NCBI GenBank assembly: GCA_015657535.1
Contig: JADHZB010001576.1
Coordinates: 1 to 15,306, forward strand
Source: Nephromyces sp. MM_2019
Lineage: Eukaryota > Apicomplexa > Aconoidasida > Nephromycida
DNA length: 15,306 nucleotides
Reading direction: 5' to 3'
A model generated the notes under the pieces. The model was not told where the DNA came from. It searched no databases and saw nothing but the letters and a program-made list of their open reading frames with translations. Of the stretch, positions 1 to 9,418 are shown in pieces. The position numbers and the translations under genes were made by a program. Numbering within the stretch: the stretch's first letter is position 1; every line of letters starts with the position of its first letter.

Positions 1-282
1 ACACACACGGAGCACTGCACTCACACACAGACACGGAGCACTCGCACGCACCCTTGGAGCACCACACCCACACACACGGAGCACTGCACTCACACACACA
101 CACGGAGCACTGCACTCACCCACACACACGGAGCACTGCACTCACACACAGACACGGAGCACTGCACTCACTCACACACACGGAGCACTGCACTCACACA
201 CAGACACGGAGCACTGCACTCACACACAGACACTGAGTACTGCAGTCACACACGTGGAGCGTTCGCGCACACACAAACACAC
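1..282. repeat. 26-bp CA-rich minisatellite
   Basis: The core GGAGCACTGCACTCAC recurs with its GGAGCA starting at 9, 35, 78, 104, 130, 156, 182 and 208. The spacing is 26 bp between most copies. Degenerate copies lie near 56, 234 (TGAGTACTGCAGTC) and 256, where the spacing is 21-22 bp. Between the cores are CA/CAGACA runs. The array begins at the window edge, so its true length is unknown. It ends about 75 bp before the proposed start codon of gene 1. Its strand bias (CA on plus, TG on minus) is opposite to the introns of both genes. The reading frame across it (His/Thr/Ser) is a by-product of the repeat. Confidence 0.9.
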
Positions 283-291
283 AAAGTAAAA

Positions 292-333
292 ATGTTTTTT
301 GAGTTCAGCCTTCGTGGTTTAGCCTCTCTTTAG
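292..333 (+). other. possible short upstream ORF in gene 1 leader
   Basis: An ATG at 292 opens a 13-codon frame ending in TAG at 331-333, 23 nt before the proposed gene 1 start at 357 and out of frame with it. If transcription begins upstream of 292 it would sit in the 5' UTR and could lower initiation at the main ATG. Nothing in the sequence shows where transcription starts, so this is only a positional observation. Confidence 0.2.
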
Positions 334-356
334 AAGAGCAAGAATCTCGAAAGAAG

Positions 357-3300
357 ATGATAAACTTATGTGTTACTGAAACGCTCACCGAGGCACTAAA
401 CAAGTCAGAATTCGCTGATTTTCACGAGCTTCCTGATAAAGTGGAACTTAGAGATTACTACGAGGTATGAAGCAGTTTATAACACATATAATGTTGCCAA
501 TTTTGCAGTGTGAGAAAGATCTTGTGTGTGTTAGGGTATGTGTGCTGGGATACATATGTTAGATTGTGTGTGTTAGAGTGTGTGTGGTGGCTTTTATTGG
601 GTTGTTAGTGTTCTCTTTCGTGTTTTTTATGCGATATGCTGAGTTGCATGTGTTCTCTCGTGTATTTTGTCTTGCGTGTGTTGTTTGCGTGCATTGTTCT
701 GATTCTTTTCTGCAGTACTAGATTTGCCTATAATTTTGCTTTGAAGCAATGGATATTCGGCGTAAACACTGCGTGTGCTAATTCTCTGAAGCAGTAGAAA
801 TAGGCATTCCGAGATTCTTCCTGCTTCATCCTATAAAAACGTATGAAATCTTCATATTATTTTGGTTTTGTAGGTGTGTGTGTGTGTGCAAAATATTTTG
901 TTGATTTTAGTTTCATGCTTGAGTTCGATAGCTTGTCTGCGAAAAAGCTTCGTTGAATAGCCTTGTTACGCTGAAGCAAGAAATTTTGGCTTTTTTTGCT
1001 TAGTTGGAAGCAGCTGTGTATTGGTATGTGTGCAGCAAATAAAAAAGCCTATTTCTTTGAAGGGAATCAGGAAGTTCTCGTCTTCGTTTCAATTCACCTC
1101 TTTACAGTAAGTTTATAGAGGGAAGCTTGCATGCGTTGTGGGTGCTGTGTGTGTTGCGTGTCTCTGGTAAGTTGCATGTGTTGCATTTCTCCTTCCTGTA
1201 TGCTTGTTTCTGTGTGTGTATTTCTGTGTTTCTATATATTTTTCTGTTTTTTTCTCCTTGCACATCTGCATTGCTGTGTATGTCTCTGTGTGTTTCTCTT
1301 TATATTTTATGCCTTTTTCTTAACACGTAAACACCCTTCAAACGGTGTGAAAGGAGCTTTCTTTTGAGGTGCTTTGTCATTTGCAATAGTTTGATAGGGC
1401 TTGAAGATATTTAATCTACTTTTTTTTTATTGTGTGTCTGCATCCTGAAGACATCCATATTTTCCTTCTTTTTTTGCTTTTTTAGACGCTTTCACACTTG
1501 GCGTTTTACGTCATTATTCTATACTTTTTCATAGCCCTCGTCATCCTCTTCATCATCTTCAAAATCTTCGTGATAAACTGCTTTATAAAACCCATTCTTC
1601 TAGAGGTTGTACTTTACGGTTTTTTTCTTATCTTCGTATTGAATGTGTATGTGTGCTTGTGTGCTTGTGTGCTTGTGTGCTCTTTCGCAGTAAAGTGGAG
1701 AAATATCTTTCGAGATTGGCTGATAATGCTCGAGCGTTTAATGGCTCAGACTCCTTCATATATTTTCGGGTTAGTTATAGCTGATGCTTTTAAAAGGCCT
1801 TGTTTTGGGTAAAACGAAGAGAAGATTCTCGTTTTCATCTTAGTGATATCTATACCTTTTTGTGCATGTTGGAAGCGTAGTCCTGTGTGTATTGCAAGTA
1901 TAGTCTTGTGTCAAGCTTTTCTTGTGTCTTGTGTGTGTTGCAGACATTTATTCTCTTTTTGTGTGTGTGTTGCAATATTTTGTACTCGTCTCTGTTTCGT
2001 TTGGTTGCTTTTTGTTATGCTCTGCATTCCAGACTGCATATGCGTGCAATGTTTTTGCAGGCTCTTCAATGTATTGGCTGGGTGATGTACGAGTGCAGGA
2101 AGAAGATGTGTGTGGCGTTTCACCGATTCCATTCTGCTGCTGAGGCGGAAAAGCTTAGAAAGGTATTTCCTTGTGATGTGTGTGGGTGTAATGCTTAATG
2201 TATTAGTTTTTCTTTTTTTTTCTGGTAAGCTAGCTAATCAATATAGAGGCTTTTTCTATATGGGTGTGTGTCTCTCGCTTGCCCTCCCTTACTCACTCAC
2301 TCTTCCTGTTACTCTGCCACTCACTCTGACTTTCTCTAGCACTCTTACACCTTATCGTGCTCCCATTCACTCTCATTTACGCACATACTCTCACACGCAC
2401 ACATACACATACATAAGCTCTTTTCTACTACTAGGGCCTGGACAGCGATTACACCAGCAAACGAGCAGAGGAGCTGGATGAAGTTGATGATGAAGATGCC
2501 GAGGAAGAAGATGATGATGGGGGAAGCCTTGTGTCTAGTAGTGCTTATGGTGGAGCTTCTTCTCGAGCTCATCAACGGAGGGTAGGCAACTCTAATGGCT
2601 CCTCTATATACCACGCACACCTGCGTTCTGTTTCTGCTATTGAAAACTCAAAGAAGCCTCAGAGATATGGAGCTGCTTTAATGAATGAAGACGATGCTTC
2701 TTCTGATGTTATAGAAAACACCCAAAAACACCACAATTTAGCAGTAACTTCTGGAAATTCTCTAGAAAATGATGAAACAAACGGTAGCCTGCGCGTTTCA
2801 TCCAGAGGAGGTGCTAGGATTCCAGAGAAATTGGAGGAGTCCTCATGGAGTTTACGAGAGGATAGAAGAGGTTTCCCTAGGCAGTCGTCTGGGGTCTCTT
2901 TCGTTGAGCCACAAGCACACACGAGAAATGCACCGTTTGAGTTGAACGAGGTATGCTGAAGGGAGGGGATTTAGTGTGGAGTTGATATAAATGAATAGAC
3001 CAAAGTATACAGGGGGGGGGGTTGTACTTAGGGGTTTCTTATTGCTATAAATGTATAGGCAATGGGTTTTTTTCTGAGTGTGTATTTGGAGTAGTTTTTG
3101 AGCAGCAGTCAATATCTTGGATTGTGGGTACTTTACTGTTTGAATTGCTTCGGAGATTGTTGTAAGCTGGTGAGTTGAGATTTTTTGATGGAGAAGGAAA
3201 AGTGTTGTTTGTGTGCACAGGTATTGTGTGCTTCTGGTTTGTGTGGATTGTTTGTATGTGTGTGGGTATCTCCATCTATGCGTGTCTATATTACTACGAG

Positions 3301-5776
3301 TGTGGCTGCATGCTTGAATAAATTTGTGCCGCAATATGTGTGTGTGTGTGTGTGTATTTCTACTTCCATGTATATATGTGTGTATTTATTTCACTTTTCT
3401 CATTTATTATTGCGAAATTTTTAACTTCATTTGGATTTTGATGCGCAAAGTGTGCGAAATATAACCGGCAAAGACTAGAAGAAATCTTCTTTTTTGTTTA
3501 ATTCAAAGATGTGCGTTTTCCTGATGTTGGATGATGAAGTAGAGTAGAGTGTAAAGTTGATAGCCAAATCCCTACTTTTTTATAGCACTGAAAGTGCTAG
3601 TTTCATCTCATCTCTTGTGCGTTAGAATGTAGAAAAAACGAATTTTTCTGGGATAGCGAGTTAAAGGATAGGCTTGAAGCTTTGTCAAAGCTCTTCCTCA
3701 TAAATGTTGAATTTTTCTATACAAGGATTTGTGTGTGTTTTGCTTTTCAAGCGTATTGTGTATCATCAGATAATGCTGAAAGTTCTGGAAAGAAATGTTG
3801 AAGATTACTCTATTTTCACATCTTTTCATGGTATTTTCGTTTTTTCTTTGCTTTTTGGCAAATAGGGACAATCTGTAGATGTTGGTGTCTTCTCTCCTTT
3901 GTGTGTTAATGGTTGTATGTTCTCCTTTTTTGGCTGTAGATAGTGGTGTTTTGTTCTTTCTTTTGGGTGTTGAATGTCGTGGGTTTGTTCTCTTCTTGAG
4001 ATGTAATTTTGTGGGTGTGTTATCTCCTTTTAGCTGTAGTTGCGCATCTTCATTTTTTCACTTATTCGTAACTACCTCTTGTTTTCTCTTTAGCCTTCCT
4101 CCACCAACGGTGTTCAATATCCGGAAAAAAGCTATCAAAATCCCCTTCATTTTGATAGATTAGCGGAAGACGGCGCGGAATCACTGCCTTCCTATCATAC
4201 GCAAACTGCAGGTTCCACCATTCTCCAAGCTGCGGACTCATCATTTGATGCTGCTCAATCTTCATACCCTTTGAATTCTCGTTTCTCTCATGCAGTTCCA
4301 ATAGTTTCAAGCATGAATGAGGGGATGCACATACCTTCCGTTCCTTCAATGATAAACTCAGCGCAAACGCAGCAGTTTATGACTGCTAGCCATTCATCAA
4401 ACGCGAGTGGCCAGCTAAACAGCCAGCCTAGTCTTGATCCGAACAAATCACCTCCATCTTCTAGTTTTTCTTTGCCTCATCATCCTAGTTCGCTTCAGCA
4501 TTTACCCTCCCCGCAGCTGGATACGAAATCTCCGGCGGTTTGGCGCCCTGGTGGTTTTGTAAAGCTCAAATCATCTCGCATGCTGCAGGTTGCAGGTGAG
4601 GCTGAAGAGAGCCGTATTCACCATTCTGTAAACTTTAATTCTATGGAGCAGGCAAGCTCTCTGCAAGGGGAATCAGGGAAATTTGATCCGCCAATGGGGG
4701 TCCCTACCCCGCACTTTCCTCCTGTAAAGGAGGGTGGTTATGCCACAAAGCGAAAAAAGAAGTTGAAAACGGGTAAGAAGAGTAAGTCACGCCACTCGAA
4801 GGGGCATTATGGAAACGTTGTTGGGCATAGTAGTAGAAGCCAAAACCAGGTACATCCGGAACATGGCTCTTTAGGTTTAGATGGAAAAAATGAATCTATG
4901 TCCTACCAGTTACCGTCTGGTAGTTACAGTAATAGTGGAAAAAGTAGCAGTAATTATAGCGGAATTAGTAGCCCTGTTTCTGGGTCCCCGCAAACTGTAT
5001 TATCTTCAGCCGGTAGAAACATCCCCCCACAGCAATATCACAATCAGCAGCAGTATACAGGGTATCATTTTGACCCTCAGCTTCATGACCAGCGTCGGCA
5101 TGCTGGCAGCATCGGTAGCAATATCACAATCGCTCGAGATGCTTCTTGGCAGCAAGTAGCAAGAGCTGAAGCAGAAAAAGAAGGCAGAGGAGAAGGTACC
5201 GTGAAGTTGTCCGTACCATCCTTTATTGCTGAGGATGGCCGAAAAAACTCATTCTCATCTGGTAGCACTAATAAAGGTGTAGGAGATATCGGAGGCAGCT
5301 TTTATAGCGGTCACTTTGAGCGCACGACTTACCCTGTGAAACACCACAATTTGCGTTATCAAGATTTAAGCGCCGCTAGTTATGAGAATGATTTTCATGA
5401 TGATTTATCATCAGAGGTTGATGAAGGAGTCGCTGCCTCTAACGAAGGTCAGGGTTTCTCCTTACCAGTTGCTAGTCATATGATGCATACAGCTTCCTCG
5501 GGAAATAATCGAACGAGTATTCAGCCTTCTGCTGGAAGTAAAAGCTTTGCTGGGATGGAAAAGGAGGGTATCGGGATAGCTTCTCCGGAGGAGTTTAGGA
5601 TATCTTACAATCCAGGGGTAGGAGGAGTTTCAGACCAAGTTCCAGTAAAAAGTAGTGGTATTGCTGACAAGGGTAAAGGGGGATTTCGTTTTAGGATCCG
5701 CCTGGGAGGAGACCCTGGTAGAAAGTCTTCCGGGGGATCTGGGTCTAGCAGTAGCAGCGGTAACACTGATCAGTAA
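357..5776 (+). CDS. Unrecognised membrane-anchored, Ser-rich protein (gene 1, six-exon model)
   Basis: Exons by hand: 357-464, 1486-1618, 1691-1769, 2033-2162, 2435-2950, 4094-5776. Lengths sum to 2649 nt, or 882 residues plus TAA, and phases agree at every GT..AG junction. The start is the first ATG after an in-frame TGA at 300-302. I do not recognise the family. Visible parts: residues 1-36 are polar. Residues 41-61 are a strong hydrophobic segment, extending to about 70, which I take as a membrane anchor. Residues 80-150 look helical and amphipathic with Trp, Arg and Cys. Residues 161-180 are an acidic run. Residues 180-840 are Ser/Gly/Gln/His-rich and probably disordered. About 470-482 is a compact WRPGGFVKLKSSRML stretch, and 541-558 is a Lys/Arg cluster that could be a nuclear-localisation or membrane-surface patch. 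Residues 849-870 are Gly/Arg-rich (FRFRIRLGG), ending in a Ser/Gly tail. The 560-codon open last exon is the best evidence of coding. Exons 1-4 are less certain than exons 5-6, and small extra exons in introns 1 and 5 cannot be excluded. Confidence 0.6.
465..1485 (+). other. Gene 1 intron 1 (1021 nt)
   Basis: The donor is GAG|GTATGA and the acceptor TTTTTTAG|ACG, phase 0 on both sides. It is rich in T and TG tracts, for example near 520-600 and 870-890, and in T-rich stretches with TGTGTG around 1140-1310. TGCATGC occurs at 1128-1134. The segment 715-850 is less TG-rich and could hide a small exon, but I found no frame-consistent one. Open frames at 1127-1367 are low-complexity Cys/Phe/Val translations of the tracts. 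Confidence 0.5.
1619..1690 (+). other. Gene 1 intron 2 (72 nt, in frame, no stop)
   Basis: The donor is TTACG|GTTTTT and the acceptor CTTTCGCAG|TAAAG, phase 1. An 8-bp unit GTGTGCTT is repeated four times at 1651-1682. Its TG content matches the other introns. The length is a multiple of three and it has no stop in frame, so retention would add 24 mostly hydrophobic residues (about Gly-Phe-Phe-Leu onward) between residues 80 and 81. It may therefore be a true intron, a retained one, or simply coding. Confidence 0.45.
1770..2032 (+). other. Gene 1 intron 3 (263 nt)
   Basis: The donor is TTCGG|GTTAGT and the acceptor GCATTCCAG|ACTG, phase 2 on both sides, joining a Gly codon. Other in-frame acceptors exist: TTGCAG before 2061, and TGTTGCAG near 1943, used with a phase-0 donor GTTATA. 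I chose the 1770/2032 pair because its donor is much closer to consensus. The interior is T/TG-rich. Confidence 0.45.
2163..2434 (+). other. Gene 1 intron 4 (272 nt)
   Basis: The donor is AAG|GTATTT and the acceptor TACTACTAG|GGC, phase 0. The 5' third is TG-rich, but 2270-2410 is a CT/CA-rich tract (ACTCACTCAC, CACACGCACACATACACAT). It is the one gene intron here where the CA strand dominates on plus. Confidence 0.6.
2951..4093 (+). other. Gene 1 intron 5 (1143 nt)
   Basis: The donor is AACGAG|GTATGC and the acceptor TTTTCTCTTTAG|CC, phase 0. It contains a run of ten G at 3012-3021, a (GT)n tract at 3336-3355, TGCATGC at 3307-3313 and long T-rich stretches. The part at 3430-3860 is nearer to neutral composition. 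I looked there for an extra exon and found no open, frame-consistent one with good borders. Confidence 0.6.
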
Positions 5777-6349
5777 GTTTCTAAGCCAAAAAACATTGAA
5801 TAAGGCTGTCGATCGCTCTTCATTTAAGAAGGTATGCTAGAAAAAGGGGAGTTCTTGTTTAACTGATTTTTATATAAGGAGTTGCATTTGCATTCTCAGG
5901 AATTGCGAGGCTTCTTATATTTTCATGTTATAATAACGCGTTCATGATATGAAGCTATGCGTCGATTACTATAGTGGAGACTATCCTATTGCCGCTGTTG
6001 CATATTTATGTTGTACTGGACCGGCCTCCGCAGATTCTGAATATAACACTGAATGGGCCTGTATACTAGGCTCAATCGTCATGATGAATCCCTATTGGGA
6101 GTTGAGTGTTTTGGAGCATAAATGCATGATTTTGGAATCGAATTTCAATGTTTTTTGTTGTTCAAGCTATATCTAATTGCTACCGAAGCCAAAAGTTGTG
6201 CCGCGATACGAACCTTTAGCAGCAATCTATACGTTATGTGTGCGTAGCTCCTTTTGGACTGAAGAATTTGCGCCTTTGCAGTATCTTGTGATTTTTCCTC
6301 TGGCCAACTAGTGGCATTTTGAAGAGAAGGGCTAAAACGCCTCAGGGAT
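5777..6349. other. Spacer, downstream flank of gene 1
   Basis: This is 3' flanking sequence of gene 1. A possible short intron at 5832-5899 (AAG|GTATGC .. TTCTCAG|G) would lie in the 3' UTR. A 75-codon open frame at 5949-6176 is too short and unlike anything I know, so I do not call it a gene. No clear polyadenylation signal stands out. Confidence 0.3.
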
Positions 6350-6427
6350 AGTTTCGCGAAACTTTGTCGCTAGTTTTTTTTTCATTGCATACATGAGAAA
6401 TTATCACTGCAGTTTCTCGGCAATTTG

Positions 6428-6449
6428 CAAATTTTAAAGGTAAAATTTG
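6428..6449. repeat. 8-bp inverted repeat, 6-nt loop
   Basis: CAAATTTT at 6428-6435 and AAAATTTG at 6442-6449 are perfect reverse complements around AAAGGT. A hairpin is possible, but short AT-rich inverted repeats of this size are expected by chance in 15 kb. Confidence 0.4.
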
Positions 6450-6454
6450 TTCAT

Positions 6455-6505
6455 AAGGCATGGCTTTCTAGCTCATTGCTTCGTGAAGTGTACAATTGAA
6501 GGAAA
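6455..6505 (+). pseudogene. Possible small-subunit rRNA fragment (organelle-type)
   Basis: GCATGGCTTTCTAGCTCATT followed by GTGAAGTGTACAATTGAAG resembles the conserved small-subunit stretch GCATGGCTGTCGTCAGCTCG, then TGTGAAATGTTGGGTTAAG (E. coli 16S near position 1050-1090). Agreement is in blocks (GCATGGCT, AGCTC, GTGAA.TGT) with small gaps. I see no flanking rRNA helices. Read by eye from memory of the bacterial sequence, this could be coincidence. It gains some weight from the large-subunit-like segment about 420 bp away on the other strand. Confidence 0.25.
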
Positions 6506-6899
6506 AATTACTAACGGGAATGTATTGCTCTTTTCTTCTTTAGCATAGATTACTACTCGATTTTGTAGTTTAAGGACGGCAGCTAAATTATTTATTCACA
6601 GCTCTTTACAGTAATTAGCGAATAATGTAGTGAGTTGCTTTTATCAGTGGCAAACTAAACTCTGAAAGTTACTGAGCAAAGCAGGCGATGTACTTGCACC
6701 TCTGTGGCATCATGGAGGGAACCGCTCTGCGGTGGGAACTCATCACTTTTATTCAGAGTAAAAGCACAGGGGTTTACTCAGCGGTTTTAAAAGTTTCTCA
6801 AACCTTACTGTCTAGGAGTTGCTGAAAAGAGTCTCTCAAAATGCTCTAGCGATTAATCTTCTAGTAATACTTAATGATGATAATGTTTCTGGTCTGCGG

Positions 6900-6965
6900 T
6901 TGGATTAGATTGTACAATAGTTTCTTTCGTACTAGGAGAGCGGAGAGCCGCAGAACATTTTGCAG
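6900..6965 (-). pseudogene. Possible large-subunit rRNA sarcin-ricin loop fragment (organelle-type, perhaps a nuclear insertion)
   Basis: On the minus strand, 6941 down to 6924 reads GCTCTCCTAGTACGAAAG. The universal sarcin-ricin loop in E. coli 23S is CTCCTAGTACGAGAGGACC, so 12 bases (CTCCTAGTACGA) match exactly and the GNRA-type loop becomes GAAA. After that it diverges (AAAC instead of GACC), and the stem-closing bases expected in a working rRNA are not clearly kept. Just 5' of it is a GC-rich TGCGGCTCTCCGC stretch. The rest of an rRNA is absent. A piece of a fragmented mitochondrial rRNA inserted in nuclear DNA is my preferred reading. An apicoplast fragment or chance match are alternatives. 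Confidence 0.35.
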
Positions 6966-7049
6966 GGTATGTAAGTCACAGCTTTTGTTGAACCCGGCAG
7001 TCAAACGGTAAATGAGCAGTAAATACTCCCTAGTGCGCGTCATCTATAC

Positions 7050-9298
7050 CTTTTAAAAAATACAGTGATGTTATTTTCAAAATCGGATAAAGCATGGCAA
7101 TTAGTGTCATTGCTGCTTATTGGGCGAGTCTGCTTCCTCAATGATGCAGCTGATTGTGCAATGGAAAATTTACTCCGACTTTTTTCATATCATAGTGCGA
7201 ATTCTATTTCCTCTACTCCTGAATGTTGCTGCCCGTATGTTATGCGACTCTCACTCTCTTGGATTACACCCACGAATTGGTAACAACATGCGCTTTGCGA
7301 TTCCCTAACTCTGTCGCACAAAACGACAATGAAGCACGAAATTGTCTGAGCTATGCTAAGTCAAATACTTGAAATTAATACTGACTTTTCATTGCTTTGG
7401 TCAGTTCAGATGAAGTTCTTCGAATAATATTTTTATTCGCTTTAGCATCTGAAAGAAGTGAAGCTCAATCAGGAGCGCTATAATCAACCCGACAGTTTTT
7501 TTCATGTAAACGTTGACTGAATGTTCCGTAACCGCACTGCTAATAAGTCCAAAAAAGAGATGCCCTAGAATATTTTTTTTTCTTTAAAAGAATAATTACA
7601 TAATTTTGATGCCTACCTGTGATGGCAACAACTGGAAATAGCTGCAGCTTTCTTTGCTTTTCTGAATATGCCGCAGAAGCTCATCTGCACTCCAAATAGC
7701 CAAGAAGTTCAATTTTTATATGTAATTCCTTTAAATACAAGCTCCTCTTAAAAATGACCACAATTTGAAGAACAGGAACCAGATGCCTCAGCTTACCAAA
7801 AGGCATTTGACGACCAGTTTTTTAGGCTTGAAAGCACTTTGTTATTATTTCCTTTGAGCAACTATTCTACGTTTTCTGCATTTACCAATTGAGCCAAAAC
7901 TGCACTTCTAGCTTCAAATCCCTTCGTCACTCTCCGATAATTGGACCGCAAAGCAAAATTTGCGACTTTTGAAGTCTTCTGCGGCGGTTGAATCTAATAA
8001 TGAATATATGCATTTCCAAAAAATAGCAGCTCCCTGCCAGCTGATCATCGCATTTTTTGACCGCCATGAATACTCTATTATCTCAAAAAAAATGAACAAA
8101 TAGCGATGAAAACCCATAAAGAATGGATTGAAAAAGTGTAGGGAATGCAATTCCACAAATTCTATGCATCGTTAATTATGAAAAAAAAAGGTCTAGTTGC
8201 ATGCCGATACCCCGCTTTTTCGTTCTTTATTAAATTTAGCTTGCTCCAATATTCTTTACAAATAAGCCTCCATACTAAAAAATTTGCAGACTTATTTAAA
8301 AGACTCTCGCCCAGCTTTTTAAACGCTTTTTTTGGTAGGAAAAATTCACCACCTAATAACCATATTTGCTGCCACCCAGCTTCCGATTGAAAAACCCCTG
8401 GTGCATCATTTTTTCATAATTTTGAGGGTCAAAATATGAGGCATTTCAACATGCGTCACCGCCACTCTTCTTTTCAATTACAGGGAGTGACTTAGGCAGG
8501 AACAGAGGAAACTTATAGCACAATATTTTCGTGTATATTTTTAGATACACGCAAGCAGCACTTTGTATCCACCGAGCGCACGTATTTGCGTATCTTGATG
8601 GCCATATTATGCGCTGTAAACTGCTTAATTTGAACTAAATGAAGGAGCTTAAGAGGAGGGAATAAATGCCCACTTTATAAAGAAATAAAAAGCACGCAGA
8701 TCAAGTAGAAACTAGTCTAGCACTAAAAAAGAATATCTATCAGCTTTTTATTTCTGAGATACTAGCATCCTATCTCTACGGATGTAGTAAAGGATGTAGA
8801 AAGATGCATATGTTTAGAGATTGAAGCTGTAGATATATTTAATATTGGTAGATAAAATTTAGAGCTTGTTATAATGACCTTACTACTAAATATAATTACC
8901 AAAACTACTATCACTAAATCGCAGTGTCTTTTCCATGGCTTTTTTTAAAAAGATACCACATTTTCCATCCAGTTGTCGCTATGAATCCCTTCTCTCTTTT
9001 TTAATATTTGCTGTAGAAAAGTCTTGCTTTCCTCCCTTCCGGAAGCTCTTTGAAATCACAAAGAGCTTGATTTTTGATAAAGCGCAGGGGATAATTATAA
9101 TTCTGAATTTATCTATAAACTCTGAATTTTCCTGTTGAATCTAAAGGTATAAGTAGAGCATTATGTGCCAACTTTAACTATGGGTTGATGTAGAGTGATT
9201 TTTTTGGAGTGAGATAAAAAATATAATACCGTACGCACACTAAAGTGCGTGTAACCTAGTTTTGTAAACAGTAGCATCGAGAGAGATATGCATATTTA
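7050..9298. other. Gene-poor AT-rich spacer
   Basis: No convincing gene. Open frames at 7065-7308, 7914-8156, 8145-8390 and 8935-9138 are each under 82 codons, overlap one another or lack any recognisable motif. A 7-bp inverted repeat CGTGTAT/ATACACG sits at 8530-8551. ACGCAC/GTGCGT pair at 9233-9250. TGCATGC occurs at 8198-8204. TG tracts typical of the introns are missing here. Confidence 0.4.
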
Positions 9299-9318
9299 GG
9301 CAATAGATATACAGTCAT

Positions 9319-9418
9319 CATAAGGTATACATAGTAACCAGAAGGTATATATAGTTGTCAGAAGGTATACATAGTCACCAGGAGGGATATATAGTTACCA
9401 GAAGATATATATAGCTGC
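9319..9418. repeat. 20-bp tandem repeat, five copies
   Basis: The unit is close to CAGAAGGTATACATAGTTAC, at 9319, 9339, 9359, 9379 and 9399, each exactly 20 bp apart. Variation lies in the middle TATACATAG/TATATATAG and at the last bases. A weaker sixth copy may precede it at 9299-9318. It lies in the spacer and is unrelated in sequence to the TG tracts of the introns. Confidence 0.8.

Noticed and set aside
54..236. His/Thr-rich open frame across the 26-bp repeat
   Set aside because: It is the translation of the minisatellite; no coding signal apart from the repeat.
1..282. Regular repeats resembling a CRISPR array
   Set aside because: The units are contiguous with no unique spacers, and the genes around are eukaryotic with introns.
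2852..3334. 160-codon minus-strand open frame
   Set aside because: It is antisense to the end of gene 1 exon 5 and intron 5, Thr/His/Ser low complexity, with no motif.
5949..6176. 75-codon open frame downstream of gene 1
   Set aside because: Short, no recognisable motif, no splice or context support. It could be chance.
6350..6363. 14-bp perfect palindrome AGTTTCGCGAAACT
   Set aside because: About one perfect 14-bp palindrome is expected by chance in a window this size.
6988..7010. GGGTTCAAC-like T-loop on the minus strand
   Set aside because: No matching stems or anticodon arm nearby.
7875..7925. tRNA-like pieces (minus-strand GGCTCAATTGGTAAAT like a D-arm; plus-strand GCTTCAAATCCC like a T-arm)
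   Set aside because: The two pieces are on opposite strands; no acceptor stem, anticodon arm or complete cloverleaf can be drawn.
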